Made by a program: the position numbers and the translations under genes
Origin: an uncultured Bacteroidota bacterium
Lineage (GTDB): Bacteria > Bacteroidota > Bacteroidia > Chitinophagales > Chitinophagaceae
Length of the DNA stretch: 6,725 bases
NCBI GenBank assembly: GCA_903825095.1
Contig: CAIJZF010000076.1
Span: 1-6,725 of the forward strand
Direction of reading: 5' to 3'
The notes under the pieces: generated by a model
What the model was told of the DNA's origin: nothing
Seen by the model: only the letters and a program-made list of their open reading frames with translations
Databases searched by the model: none
Part shown: in pieces, positions 1 to 5,369 of the stretch
Layout: each line of letters opens with the position of its first letter
How positions within the stretch are numbered: the first letter of the stretch is position 1

Positions 1-112
1 CGCCATGCTGACCGGGAGGGTTGCTGTTTTTGCCTAACCATTTTGCGTTTCCTAAAATAGGTTCGCCGAAAATGCGACAAATTTTGGTTTTGGGTCCTGT
101 GTAACGTGCCAT
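1..112 (-). CDS. rpsD: 30S ribosomal protein uS4 (RpsD), N-terminal fragment
   Basis: Only the first 37 codons are present; the gene runs off the left edge. The start is the ATG at 112-110 (minus strand) and the protein begins [17 protein letters not shown], then ends in the window with NPPGQHG. Both the MARYTGP start and the PPGQHG segment are hallmarks of bacterial uS4. In the family, uS4 is a primary 16S rRNA-binding protein that nucleates the 30S body and often represses its own operon. The fragment has one cysteine (C12) where zinc-binding uS4 proteins carry a CxxC pair followed by two more, so this is a zinc-free form. It is the last visible gene of the leftward operon, 87 nt after rpsK; rpoA and rplQ would be expected beyond the edge. 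The identification is secure; the missing part cannot be assessed. Confidence 0.95.
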   Translation of the reverse strand, partial: MARYTGPKTKICRIFGEPILGNAKWLGKNSNPPGQHG

Positions 113-199
113 AATTCTTGTTTGTGATTTTTTAGTGTCGATGTATCATCGGTAAAAATCTAAAATGAATGATACACCCTTGTTGGTTATATAATGTAA
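113..199 (-). promoter_or_regulatory. rpsK-rpsD spacer with hairpin, candidate S4 leader
   Basis: This 87-nt gap inside a ribosomal operon can fold. On the minus-strand RNA, TGTATCAT (176-169) pairs perfectly with ATGATACA (149-142) around a 19-nt loop, leaving about 29 nt to the rpsD start. A GTGT at 177-174 and an ACAC at 138-135 could form a competing pairing. S4 proteins commonly autoregulate through structured leaders, and S4-associated candidate RNAs have been proposed in Bacteroidia (from memory, not checked). The hairpin is visible in the sequence; the regulatory role is inferred. Confidence 0.35.
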
Positions 200-610
200 T
201 TAAACTCTTCTTTGTTTTGGAGGACGACAGCCGTTGTGTGGCATTGGAGTTACGTCGCGAATAGATGTTACTTCAATTCCTGATTGTGAAATAGAACGAA
301 TAGCTCCTTCACGACCAGAACCTGGACCTTTTACAAATACTTCTACTCTTTTAACACCAGCGTCTGATGCTACTTTCGCTGCATCTGCTGCTGCCATTTG
401 AGCTGCATAGGGAGTGTTCTTCTTAGAACCTCTGAATCCCATTTTACCAGCACTGCTCCAGCTGATCACTTGACCTGCCTTATTAGTGAAAGCAATAATT
501 AAATTGTTGAATGTTGCACTGATACGAACTTCTCCAGATGCATCAATTTTCACGACTCTTTTCTTAGAAGCCGCTTTTGCACTGTTTTGTGCTTTGATTG
601 GTTTTGCCAT
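200..610 (-). CDS. rpsK: 30S ribosomal protein uS11 (RpsK)
   Basis: Complete protein of 136 residues, close to the family norm of about 130 with a slightly longer basic N-terminus ([13 protein letters not shown]). uS11 sits on the 30S platform, contacts the 16S 3' major domain and helps shape the mRNA exit region. Diagnostic segments are [12 protein letters not shown] (about 33-44), [22 protein letters not shown] (50-71), [15 protein letters not shown] (91-105) and the C-terminal [18 protein letters not shown] (119-136). The HNGC turn (125-128) matches the site where E. coli S11 carries an isoaspartate. The start ATG at 610-608 has no Shine-Dalgarno upstream, only an A-rich tract. It is the third complete ribosomal protein gene of the operon, 111 nt after rpsM and 87 nt before rpsD. 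Confidence 0.98.
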   Translation of the reverse strand: MAKPIKAQNSAKAASKKRVVKIDASGEVRISATFNNLIIAFTNKAGQVISWSSAGKMGFRGSKKNTPYAAQMAAADAAKVASDAGVKRVEVFVKGPGSGREGAIRSISQSGIEVTSIRDVTPMPHNGCRPPKQRRV

Positions 611-721
611 TTTTTTTGAGGTGTGTTTTTATTACTTGTTGTTACTTGTAATAGAAACGGGTTTTTTAATTTAAATCTCCCCTACATTTTGCAGGATCCG
701 ATTTTTTATGCGAAACTAAAA
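611..721 (-). other. long rpsM-rpsK intergenic spacer with weak hairpin and direct repeat
   Basis: At 111 nt this is the longest gap inside the operon. On the minus-strand RNA, TCCTGC (696-691) can pair with GTAGGG (685-680) around an AAAAT loop. This uses G-U wobbles that would be mismatches on the other strand, so any structure belongs to the operon transcript. Nearer rpsK there is an ACAAGTAA direct repeat (649-642 and 639-632). No clear promoter or terminator is seen. Its function, if any, is unknown. Confidence 0.35.
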
Positions 722-1102
722 TTATTTCTTAGCTACTTTCTTCTTACCAGCAACTGTCTTACGCTTACCCTTACGAGTACGTGAGTTAGTCTTAGTACGT
801 TGACCACGAACAGGTAAACCTTTTCTGTGGCGTAATCCACGGTAACAAGCGATATCTAATAAACGCTTAATACTCATAGACACTTCACTACGTAAAGCAC
901 CTTCTACTTTAAATTCAGCATTGATGATATTACGAATAGCAGTTTGCTCATCGTCATTCCACTCATTTACTTTCTTATCGTAACTGATGTTTGCTTTGTC
1001 TAAGATGTACTGAGCTGTAGAATGTCCAATACCGAAGATGTACTGTAGTCCTATCTCTCCTCTTTTGTTTTTTGGTAAGTCTATACCGGCAATACGAGCC
1101 AT
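722..1102 (-). CDS. rpsM: 30S ribosomal protein uS13 (RpsM)
   Basis: Complete protein of 126 residues. uS13 lies in the 30S head, contacts the P-site tRNA through its basic tail and forms intersubunit bridges with 23S rRNA and uL5. Family landmarks are the start [19 protein letters not shown], a helix-hairpin-helix-like [14 protein letters not shown] (about 21-34) and the C-terminal [20 protein letters not shown] (88-107), followed by a long lysine/arginine tail ([16 protein letters not shown]) as in other Bacteroidota. The start is the ATG at 1102-1100, preceded by an A/T-rich stretch without Shine-Dalgarno. It follows rpmJ by 40 nt, in the conserved rpmJ-rpsM-rpsK-rpsD order, and is most simply cotranscribed from the infA promoter. 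Confidence 0.98.
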   Translation of the reverse strand: MARIAGIDLPKNKRGEIGLQYIFGIGHSTAQYILDKANISYDKKVNEWNDDEQTAIRNIINAEFKVEGALRSEVSMSIKRLLDIACYRGLRHRKGLPVRGQRTKTNSRTRKGKRKTVAGKKKVAKK

Positions 1103-1142
1103 ATTTTAAAACTGGTTTTTTGTTATTGTTGTTTTGTTTGGA

Positions 1143-1259
1143 TTATCCTTGTCTTTGCTTAAAGCGAGGATTCTTTTTGTTGATAACGTATAATTTACCT
1201 TTACGCTTCACGATCTTGCAATCGGCACTACGCTTTTTAATGGATGCTCTAACTTTCAT
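1143..1259 (-). CDS. rpmJ: 50S ribosomal protein bL36 (RpmJ), zinc-free form
   Basis: Short gene of 38 codons, starting at the ATG at 1259-1257 and ending in TAA at 1145-1143. The protein begins [18 protein letters not shown] and ends [12 protein letters not shown], the standard ends of bL36, the small large-subunit protein that packs between 23S rRNA domains. Zinc-binding bL36 uses a CxxC pair, a third Cys and a His. Here only C14 remains: R10 or S11 replaces the first Cys, N27 lies near the third, and Phe sits at the usual His in the NPRFKQ segment. This is therefore the zinc-independent type, as is usual in Bacteroidota. It lies 45 nt after infA and 40 nt before rpsM, in the expected operon position, with no Shine-Dalgarno upstream. 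Confidence 0.96.
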   Translation of the reverse strand: MKVRASIKKRSADCKIVKRKGKLYVINKKNPRFKQRQG

Positions 1260-1304
1260 CTTTTTATTTTTAAATATTTATTTCCTACTTGTTTTTTCTA
1301 CTTT

Positions 1305-1523
1305 TTATTTGTGTCTGAAATTGATTCTTCCTCTTGTTAAATCGTAAGGACTCATTTCCAAACCCACTTTATCCCCAGGCAAAATTCTGATATAGTGCAT
1401 GCGCATTTTACCAGAGATTGTCGCCAAAATTTCATGTCCGTTTTCTAATTTCACTCTGAACATGGCGTTGCTCATAGCTTCAATAATTACTCCATCTTGT
1501 TTAATCAGCGGTTGTTTTGACAT
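1305..1523 (-). CDS. infA: translation initiation factor IF-1 (InfA)
   Basis: Complete 72-residue protein, exactly the family's usual size, forming a single S1-type OB fold. IF-1 binds the ribosomal A site during initiation and cooperates with IF-2 and IF-3. Family motifs are [34 protein letters not shown] (8-41), [25 protein letters not shown] (43-67) and the basic C-terminus NFRHK. The start is the ATG at 1523-1521; the promoter box ends only 16 nt upstream, so the mRNA leader must be very short. It is the first gene of the unit infA-rpmJ-rpsM-rpsK-rpsD. Upstream lies a cytochrome-b-like gene ended by its own terminator, not the map or secY gene that precedes infA in many Bacteroidota. Confidence 0.98.
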   Translation of the reverse strand: MSKQPLIKQDGVIIEAMSNAMFRVKLENGHEILATISGKMRMHYIRILPGDKVGLEMSPYDLTRGRINFRHK

Positions 1524-1539
1524 ACTTATTTTGGGGTTG

Positions 1540-1570
1540 CAAAGATATGGAAATGAATGGAATTATGAAA
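1540..1570 (-). promoter_or_regulatory. promoter of the infA-rpsD operon
   Basis: On the minus strand, TATCTTTG (1547-1540) matches the Bacteroidota -7 consensus TAnnTTTG exactly. TTTC (1570-1567) lies 19 nt upstream, one mismatch from the -33 TTTG. Transcription should start only about 13 nt before the infA ATG. Its position just downstream of the terminator of the preceding gene fits a new transcription unit. Confidence 0.75.
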
Positions 1571-1597
1571 AATTCACCCCGAAATATTGCGAAATGT

Positions 1598-1629
1598 GCA
1601 AAATAAAAGGAGAACCCAGGGTTCTCCTT
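1598..1629 (-). terminator. intrinsic terminator after the cytochrome-b-like gene
   Basis: A perfect 11-bp inverted repeat, AAGGAGAACCC (1607-1617) and GGGTTCTCCTT (1619-1629), is separated by a single base; in RNA the innermost pairs would open to form the loop. On the minus strand the stem is followed by TTTTATTTT; on the plus strand it is followed by A residues. It therefore terminates leftward transcripts coming from the gene at 1662-2102, 33 nt after its stop codon. Confidence 0.85.
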
Positions 1630-1661
1630 AAAAATATGTTGATAATCAAGTAGTTAGATAA

Positions 1662-2102
1662 TTATAGCCCAGGAAACCATGGTCGGCCAATGCCAGCCCT
1701 AAAAGGCCAAGGTATCGCAGACAAAATTAAGAGCAAGGCAATGAGGTAGAAAGTAGCCGTTGTGCTTGCCTTAGCCCCCTTTTTTAAGCGAATATGGCCA
1801 ATGGTGATTAAGACAATGGCTAAAATCATGGAGGTTATATGCTCCACCGCCCAAAAACGAGCAGCTCCGTCCTTCATAACCTCTTTCATTCCTCCTGCAG
1901 CTTCACTGATTAGCTTTAATCCAACCGCTCCAAAGAAATACTGATACAAACCCAAAACCAAGGTAGAATGAGCGCTTATGAGCAAAATTTTGCTAGTTTT
2001 TAGTGCATTTTGTCCAGAAATAAGCTTGACAATGGATAAAAGAAGGGTAATTAAGACCACCCATCTTAGTAAATTATGTAAATGCAGTAGTCCAGTATTC
2101 AT
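1662..2102 (-). CDS. small four-helix cytochrome-b-like membrane protein
   Basis: Complete 146-residue integral membrane protein. Four hydrophobic segments are visible, at about 11-29, 37-57, 85-104 and 115-131. Histidines lie at or near the helices: H7 and H9 before helix 1, H45 in helix 2, H88 at the start of helix 3 and H103 at its end. This pattern, together with the start MNTGLLHLHNLLRW and the C-terminal PWPFRAGIGRPWFPG (131-145), resembles a Bacteroidota family often annotated as cytochrome b-like or hypothetical. Heme binding is plausible from the paired histidines but unproven, and no redox partner is encoded nearby. The gene lies 66 nt after the TolB-like gene with no clear promoter of its own, so it may be cotranscribed with it, and a strong terminator follows. 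The start ATG at 2102-2100 has no Shine-Dalgarno. Confidence 0.7.
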   Translation of the reverse strand: MNTGLLHLHNLLRWVVLITLLLSIVKLISGQNALKTSKILLISAHSTLVLGLYQYFFGAVGLKLISEAAGGMKEVMKDGAARFWAVEHITSMILAIVLITIGHIRLKKGAKASTTATFYLIALLLILSAIPWPFRAGIGRPWFPGL

Positions 2103-2168
2103 ATTATAATTTTTAATATAGTGAGCAATTGAAGATTCAATAAGCTAATATATAAAAATTTAAGCGAA

Positions 2169-3233
2169 CTAGTCTACCCAATCTGCAACAAATAAATTGG
2201 TGTCTCTAGTTCCTCCATTGTTTCTATTGGAAGAAAATAGAATTCTTTTGCCATCTGGGCTAAACATAGGGAAGGCATCAAAGCCTTTGTCGCGACTAAT
2301 TTTTTCCAAATGATTTCCTTCTAGGTCTATTAAATACATATTGAAAGGGAAGCCGCGTTTGTATTCGTGGTTGCTACAAAAAATAATATGTTTTCCATCG
2401 GGTGTAAAATTAGGTGCCCAATTGGCTTGTCCTAAATGGGTAATTTGTTTGGCATCTGTTCCATCGGCATTCGCAATCCATACTTCCATTTGAGTAGGTG
2501 CTACTAATCCTTCTTTTAATAAAGATTTATACTCTTCTACTTCAGCATCAGTTGAAGGACGGCTTGCTCTCCAAACAATTTTTTTACCATCTGGACTAAA
2601 CCAAGCACCTCCATCATATCCTAATGTATTGGTTACTCTAATTTCTTTTTTAGTTTTTAAATCCATTACATATAAGTCTAAGTCACCATCTTTCACACTA
2701 CAGTAAATCATTTTTTTACCATCATAAGATAAAGTGCCTTCTGCATCATAGCCTGCGCTATGTGTAATTTGTTGTTCATTTTTCCCGTTCGTGTCTGCAA
2801 CGAAAATATCATAGCTAGCATATAAAGGCCAGATATATCTATTACCATATTTCGCACGGTCTACTGCAGGTGGGCAATCCTCTCCCCCATTTTTTGTAGA
2901 AGAGTAAATTATATGCGCACCATCTTTGGTGAAATAAGAACAAGTAGTTCTTCCCTTTCCACCACTAATTAATTTATAAGTAAAACTTTCTGTTTTGGTA
3001 GTAGGAACTAAGCCCATAAAAATTTGATCACATAAAATACCTTCTTTAGGATTCGTTCTTTGAAAACTTACACGCTTGCTATCAAAACTCCAATAAGCTT
3101 CGGCATTGTCTCCGCCATTAGTTAATTGAATAATGTTTTTAAAATGCGATTCACCCGCAAATAAAACCGAATCCTGGGCTTGAAGACTTAGGCCTAAACT
3201 AGCCAATAAAAATAAAATGCAAATTTGTTTCAT
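2169..3233 (-). CDS. exported TolB-like PD40 beta-propeller protein
   Basis: Complete 354-residue protein with an N-terminal signal peptide: K2, a hydrophobic core at 5-17, and likely cleavage near A19 or Q20. The mature part carries about six PD40/WD40-like repeats with the core 'FSPDGKKIxFxS': AYWSFDSKRVSF (46-57), SYFTKDGAHIIYSS (99-112), LSYDGKKMIYCS (168-179), WFSPDGKKIVWRAS (211-224), NFTPDGKHIIFCSN (275-288) and MFSPDGKRILFSSN (323-336), so a six-bladed propeller is likely. Such domains occur in TolB and in many Bacteroidota periplasmic or outer-membrane proteins, generally as binding scaffolds. Other marked segments are GGEDCPPAVD (116-125) and YIWPLYASYDIFVAD (133-147). No Tol-Pal genes are adjacent, so it should not be named tolB. 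It is transcribed divergently from rpe. The ligand and role are unknown. Confidence 0.8.
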   Translation of the reverse strand: MKQICILFLLASLGLSLQAQDSVLFAGESHFKNIIQLTNGGDNAEAYWSFDSKRVSFQRTNPKEGILCDQIFMGLVPTTKTESFTYKLISGGKGRTTCSYFTKDGAHIIYSSTKNGGEDCPPAVDRAKYGNRYIWPLYASYDIFVADTNGKNEQQITHSAGYDAEGTLSYDGKKMIYCSVKDGDLDLYVMDLKTKKEIRVTNTLGYDGGAWFSPDGKKIVWRASRPSTDAEVEEYKSLLKEGLVAPTQMEVWIANADGTDAKQITHLGQANWAPNFTPDGKHIIFCSNHEYKRGFPFNMYLIDLEGNHLEKISRDKGFDAFPMFSPDGKRILFSSNRNNGGTRDTNLFVADWVD

Positions 3234-3251
3234 AGATTAATTTATAGGCAG

Positions 3252-3259
3252 CAAAAGTA
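3252..3259 (-). promoter_or_regulatory. -7 box of the TolB-like gene promoter
   Basis: On the minus strand TACTTTTG (3259-3252) matches TAnnTTTG exactly and ends 18 nt before the ATG at 3233, giving a leader of roughly 15 nt. I see no good -33 TTTG at the usual 19-21 nt spacing, so the call rests on the -7 element and its position. Confidence 0.55.
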
Positions 3260-3309
3260 AATAGTAAAAAAGCAAAAAAGCTAATCAAAATCAGTAAAGC
3301 CTGTTTTTT

Positions 3310-3331
3310 CTGTCATATTTCTGTCATATTT
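3310..3331. repeat. 11-bp tandem direct repeat in divergent promoter region
   Basis: CTGTCATATTT occurs twice back to back (3310-3320 and 3321-3331), between the divergent TolB-like and rpe genes. It lies about 37 bp upstream of the rpe -7 box and 50 bp upstream of the TolB-like -7 box. The 11-bp period is close to one helical turn, as for a protein binding one DNA face, but no regulator is known. Replication slippage in AT-rich DNA is the alternative. Confidence 0.5.
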
Positions 3332-3343
3332 GATGGACATAAT

Positions 3344-3375
3344 TATGGCGAAATCATTTAAAAAATACACCTTTG
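3344..3375 (+). promoter_or_regulatory. candidate rpe promoter
   Basis: CACCTTTG (3368-3375) differs from TAnnTTTG at one base, and TATG (3344-3347) lies 20 nt upstream, one base from the -33 TTTG. It ends 13 nt before the rpe ATG, the same short-leader geometry as at infA. Confidence 0.45.
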
Positions 3376-3388
3376 TACAAATAAGTCT

Positions 3389-4036
3389 ATGGCCATTATC
3401 GCACCCTCCCTACTAGCAGCTAATTTCTTAGAATTAGGCAATGCCTGCACTATGCTTAATAAAAGCGAGGCCGAGTGGTTTCATTTAGATGTAATGGATG
3501 GAAGCTTTGTTCCCAATATAAGTTTTGGTCTTCCCATTATTGAACAAATTAGAAAGGCCACGACCAAGGTTTGCGATGTTCACTTAATGATTGTCTCTCC
3601 AGAAAAATATATCACCGCCTTTAAAAAAGCAGGGGCCGATATTCTAACCGTGCACTTCGAAGCCTGTCCTGAACTAGCTACTACCCTTGCTCAAATTAAA
3701 GCAGAAGGTATGAAGGCAGGTGTGGCCATTAACCCCAATACCGATGCAGCAGTGCTCGCTCCTTTTATAAAAGAGATAGACCTTGTATGTGTGATGAGTG
3801 TTTACCCTGGATTTGGTGGACAGAAATTTATTGAAACTACTTATGAAAAAGTAGTAGCCTTGAAAGATATGATTACCCAAGCGGGTGCTACTACCCTTAT
3901 TGAAATAGATGGCGGCGTGGATGCTAACAATGCTGCTGCACTTACCAAGGCAGGTGCCGATGTACTGGTTGCAGGCACTACTGTATTTAAAGCCACCGAC
4001 CCTATCGCCATGATTTCAACTTTGAAGCAGTCTTAG
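3389..4036 (+). CDS. rpe: ribulose-phosphate 3-epimerase
   Basis: Complete 215-residue cytosolic enzyme, a typical family length, that interconverts D-ribulose 5-phosphate and D-xylulose 5-phosphate in the pentose phosphate pathway. The protein is a (beta/alpha)8 barrel. It starts with the conserved IAPSLLAANF (4-13, S7 at the active site). HLDVMDGSFVPN (32-43) supplies metal ligands H32 and D34, DVHLMI (63-68) supplies H65, and LIEIDGGV (170-177) supplies D174, the second acid/base residue. MSVYPGFGGQKF (136-147) and VAGTTVF (194-200) form the phosphate-binding and loop regions. All expected catalytic and metal residues are present. The ATG at 3389 is supported by the MAIIAPS start and by the promoter box just upstream. 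It is divergent from the TolB-like gene and 198 nt before phoH, so probably transcribed on its own. Confidence 0.97.
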   Translation: MAIIAPSLLAANFLELGNACTMLNKSEAEWFHLDVMDGSFVPNISFGLPIIEQIRKATTKVCDVHLMIVSPEKYITAFKKAGADILTVHFEACPELATTLAQIKAEGMKAGVAINPNTDAAVLAPFIKEIDLVCVMSVYPGFGGQKFIETTYEKVVALKDMITQAGATTLIEIDGGVDANNAAALTKAGADVLVAGTTVFKATDPIAMISTLKQS

Positions 4037-4132
4037 AATTATTACTTATTGTTTAGCTTATTGCTAGTTATTGCGTGCTTAAGATTAACCTTATTTTATC
4101 GTTTGATTAAGCCCATGTTATCATTTATAGTA

Positions 4133-4148
4133 ATGCACATATGTGCGT
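4133..4148. promoter_or_regulatory. palindrome in the rpe-phoH intergenic region
   Basis: GCACATATGTGC (4135-4146) is a perfect 12-bp palindrome, extendable to 16 nt (4133-4148) through one T-G and one A-T pair. It lies about 97 nt after rpe and 9 bp upstream of the candidate phoH -33 box, a place suited to a dimeric regulator. With no spacer and no real T-run it is not a convincing terminator. The rest of this 198-nt gap (4037-4234) holds three TTATTG hexamers (4046, 4058, 4068), a weak inverted repeat (GCTTAA 4077-4082, TTAAGC 4107-4112) and no gene. Confidence 0.4.
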
Positions 4149-4156
4149 ATTTATTC

Positions 4157-4188
4157 CTTGTATACTATTTTAAGTTCATCTAAATTTA
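4157..4188 (+). promoter_or_regulatory. candidate phoH promoter
   Basis: CTTG (4157-4160) and TAAATTTA (4181-4188) are separated by 20 nt, each one mismatch from TTTG and TAnnTTTG. The implied leader to the TTG start at 4235 is about 43 nt, longer than for the other genes here. In DNA this AT-rich the match could be chance. Confidence 0.3.
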
Positions 4189-4234
4189 TGTTAGGCTGAT
4201 GAAATAAAATACTAACCCTTTAAATGTAACTACA

Positions 4235-5215
4235 TTGACAGAAACAATCATCAATTTAGAAACCGTTAACCCCATTGAATTCTTTGGCGTTAACAACTCC
4301 AAGTTCGACATCTTAAAAAAGAAATTTCCCTTACTAAAAATTCTATCAAGAGGTACTCAAATTAAACTTAGCGGCGCTCCAGAACAAATTGATTTAGCCA
4401 AAGAAAAAATTGACTTAATCATTCAGTACATGGAACGCAATGGGCATTTGAGCGAAAACTACTTCGAGCAAATTTTAGGAGGTGATGATGCCGAAACCAT
4501 TGATAATTTTATCGACAAAAACCCCAACGATGTATTGGTATTTGGACCTAATGGTAAAACTGTTAGAGCCCGCACAGCCAATCAGAAAAAAATGGTACAA
4601 GCTGCCGATAAAAATGATATCATTTTTGCTATAGGACCCGCAGGTACTGGTAAAACCTATACCGCAGTGGCATTAGCAGTAAGGGCTTTAAAAAATAAAT
4701 TGGTAAAGAAAATTATTTTAACCAGACCCGCTGTTGAAGCAGGTGAAAGTTTAGGATTCTTACCAGGAGATTTAAAAGAAAAAATTGATCCTTACTTAAG
4801 ACCTTTATATGATGCATTGGACGATATGATACCTGCTGATAAATTGGGTTATTATATGACAACACGCACTATTGAAATTGCACCACTTGCCTATATGAGA
4901 GGTAGAACCTTAGATAACGCCTTTATTATTTTGGATGAATCTCAAAACGCCAACGATCTTCAAATTAAAATGTTCTTAACGCGTATTGGAGCCAATGCAA
5001 AAGCCATTATTACAGGTGATCCTACCCAAGTAGATTTACCAAGAAATCAAAAAAGTGGATTGGAAAAAGCCTCTCGAATTTTACAAAATATTGAAGGTAT
5101 TGCCCATATTCAATTAGATGAGGAAGATGTAGTAAGACATAAATTGGTAAAAGCTATTATCAAAGCCTATGATAAGGAAAGAGAAAACGAAACCGAGAAC
5201 TCTTACCACCGTTAA
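4235..5215 (+). CDS. phoH: PhoH family ATPase
   Basis: Complete 326-residue cytosolic protein, a normal size for PhoH/PhoL proteins. An N-terminal KH-like region (about 8-100, with FFGVNNSKFDILKKKFP and LSRGTQIKLSG) precedes a RecA-like P-loop ATPase core. Walker A is GPAGTGKT (134-141), ILTRPAVEAGESLGFLPGDL (161-180) is the PhoH signature, Walker B is FIILDESQNA (230-239), and ITGDPTQVDLP (259-269) is a sensor-like motif. In the family these proteins bind RNA and are linked to rRNA maturation and stress, with ybeY often a neighbour; none is seen here. The start is TTG at 4235: the nearest upstream ATG (4224) is followed at once by a stop, and the next in-frame ATG falls at residue 66, inside the conserved N-terminal domain. 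MTETIINLE also looks like a typical Bacteroidota PhoH N-terminus. A strong terminator follows 83 nt after the stop. Confidence 0.93.
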   Translation: MTETIINLETVNPIEFFGVNNSKFDILKKKFPLLKILSRGTQIKLSGAPEQIDLAKEKIDLIIQYMERNGHLSENYFEQILGGDDAETIDNFIDKNPNDVLVFGPNGKTVRARTANQKKMVQAADKNDIIFAIGPAGTGKTYTAVALAVRALKNKLVKKIILTRPAVEAGESLGFLPGDLKEKIDPYLRPLYDALDDMIPADKLGYYMTTRTIEIAPLAYMRGRTLDNAFIILDESQNANDLQIKMFLTRIGANAKAIITGDPTQVDLPRNQKSGLEKASRILQNIEGIAHIQLDEEDVVRHKLVKAIIKAYDKERENETENSYHR

Positions 5216-5298
5216 GGCCTATCTTTACTATCGTTCATCTAAGTTATTAGAATAGAAAAGTTAAGATAAGTTTAAATAGGCGCAAAGACTAGTATTAT

Positions 5299-5340
5299 AT
5301 ACCTCGTTCCGAATTTAGGGGCGGGGTATTTTTTTGTTTT
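5299..5340 (+). terminator. strong intrinsic terminator after phoH
   Basis: ATACCTCGTTCC (5299-5310) pairs with GGGGCGGGGTAT (5318-5329) in a 12-bp RNA stem with three G-U wobbles and a 7-nt loop (5311-5317). Seven T residues (5329-5335) follow, then G and four more T. It lies 83 nt after the phoH stop and only 30 nt before the start of the next gene, so it separates two plus-strand units. Confidence 0.85.
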
Positions 5341-5364
5341 CAACTGATATAATATGTAATTTTA
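5333..5364 (+). promoter_or_regulatory. candidate promoter of the carboxylate-amine ligase gene
   Basis: TTTG (5333-5336) is an exact -33 match and lies 20 nt upstream of TAATTTTA (5357-5364), one mismatch from TAnnTTTG. The -33 box falls inside the U-run of the phoH terminator. Transcription would begin within a few bases of the ATG at 5370, giving an almost leaderless mRNA. Confidence 0.35.
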
Positions 5365-5369
5365 TAGCA

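Noticed and set aside
486..674. Plus-strand open frame opposite rpsK
   Set aside because: It is antisense to the certain rpsK gene and has no family resemblance or promoter; a shadow frame.
1072..1653. Plus-strand open frames opposite rpsM, rpmJ and infA (1072-1347 and 1399-1653)
   Set aside because: They lie over secure ribosomal protein and infA genes and translate to low-complexity hydrophobic or unrecognisable sequence.
1762..1944. Plus-strand open frame opposite the membrane protein gene
   Set aside because: Antisense to a coherent four-helix protein; no independent support.
2128..2141. ATTGAA/TTCAAT inverted repeat between the propeller and membrane genes
   Set aside because: A 5-6 bp AT-rich stem with a tiny loop and no T-run; expected by chance in this composition.
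3332..3350. Sigma-54-like GG...GC elements upstream of rpe
   Set aside because: The GG and GC are 11 nt apart instead of 10 and the TGGCAC/TTGC context is missing.
3674..3880. Minus-strand open frame opposite rpe
   Set aside because: Antisense to rpe, whose catalytic motifs are all in the plus frame.
4046..4073. Three TTATTG hexamers spaced 12 and 10 bp after rpe
   Set aside because: Short, AT-rich and without further conservation; probably chance, though the near-helical spacing was noted.
5334..5369. Upstream TTG start that would lengthen the ligase by 12 residues
   Set aside because: It lies in the terminator T-run and the added residues do not look like the family N-terminus; the ATG at 5370 places the GVEEEY motif at the usual distance.
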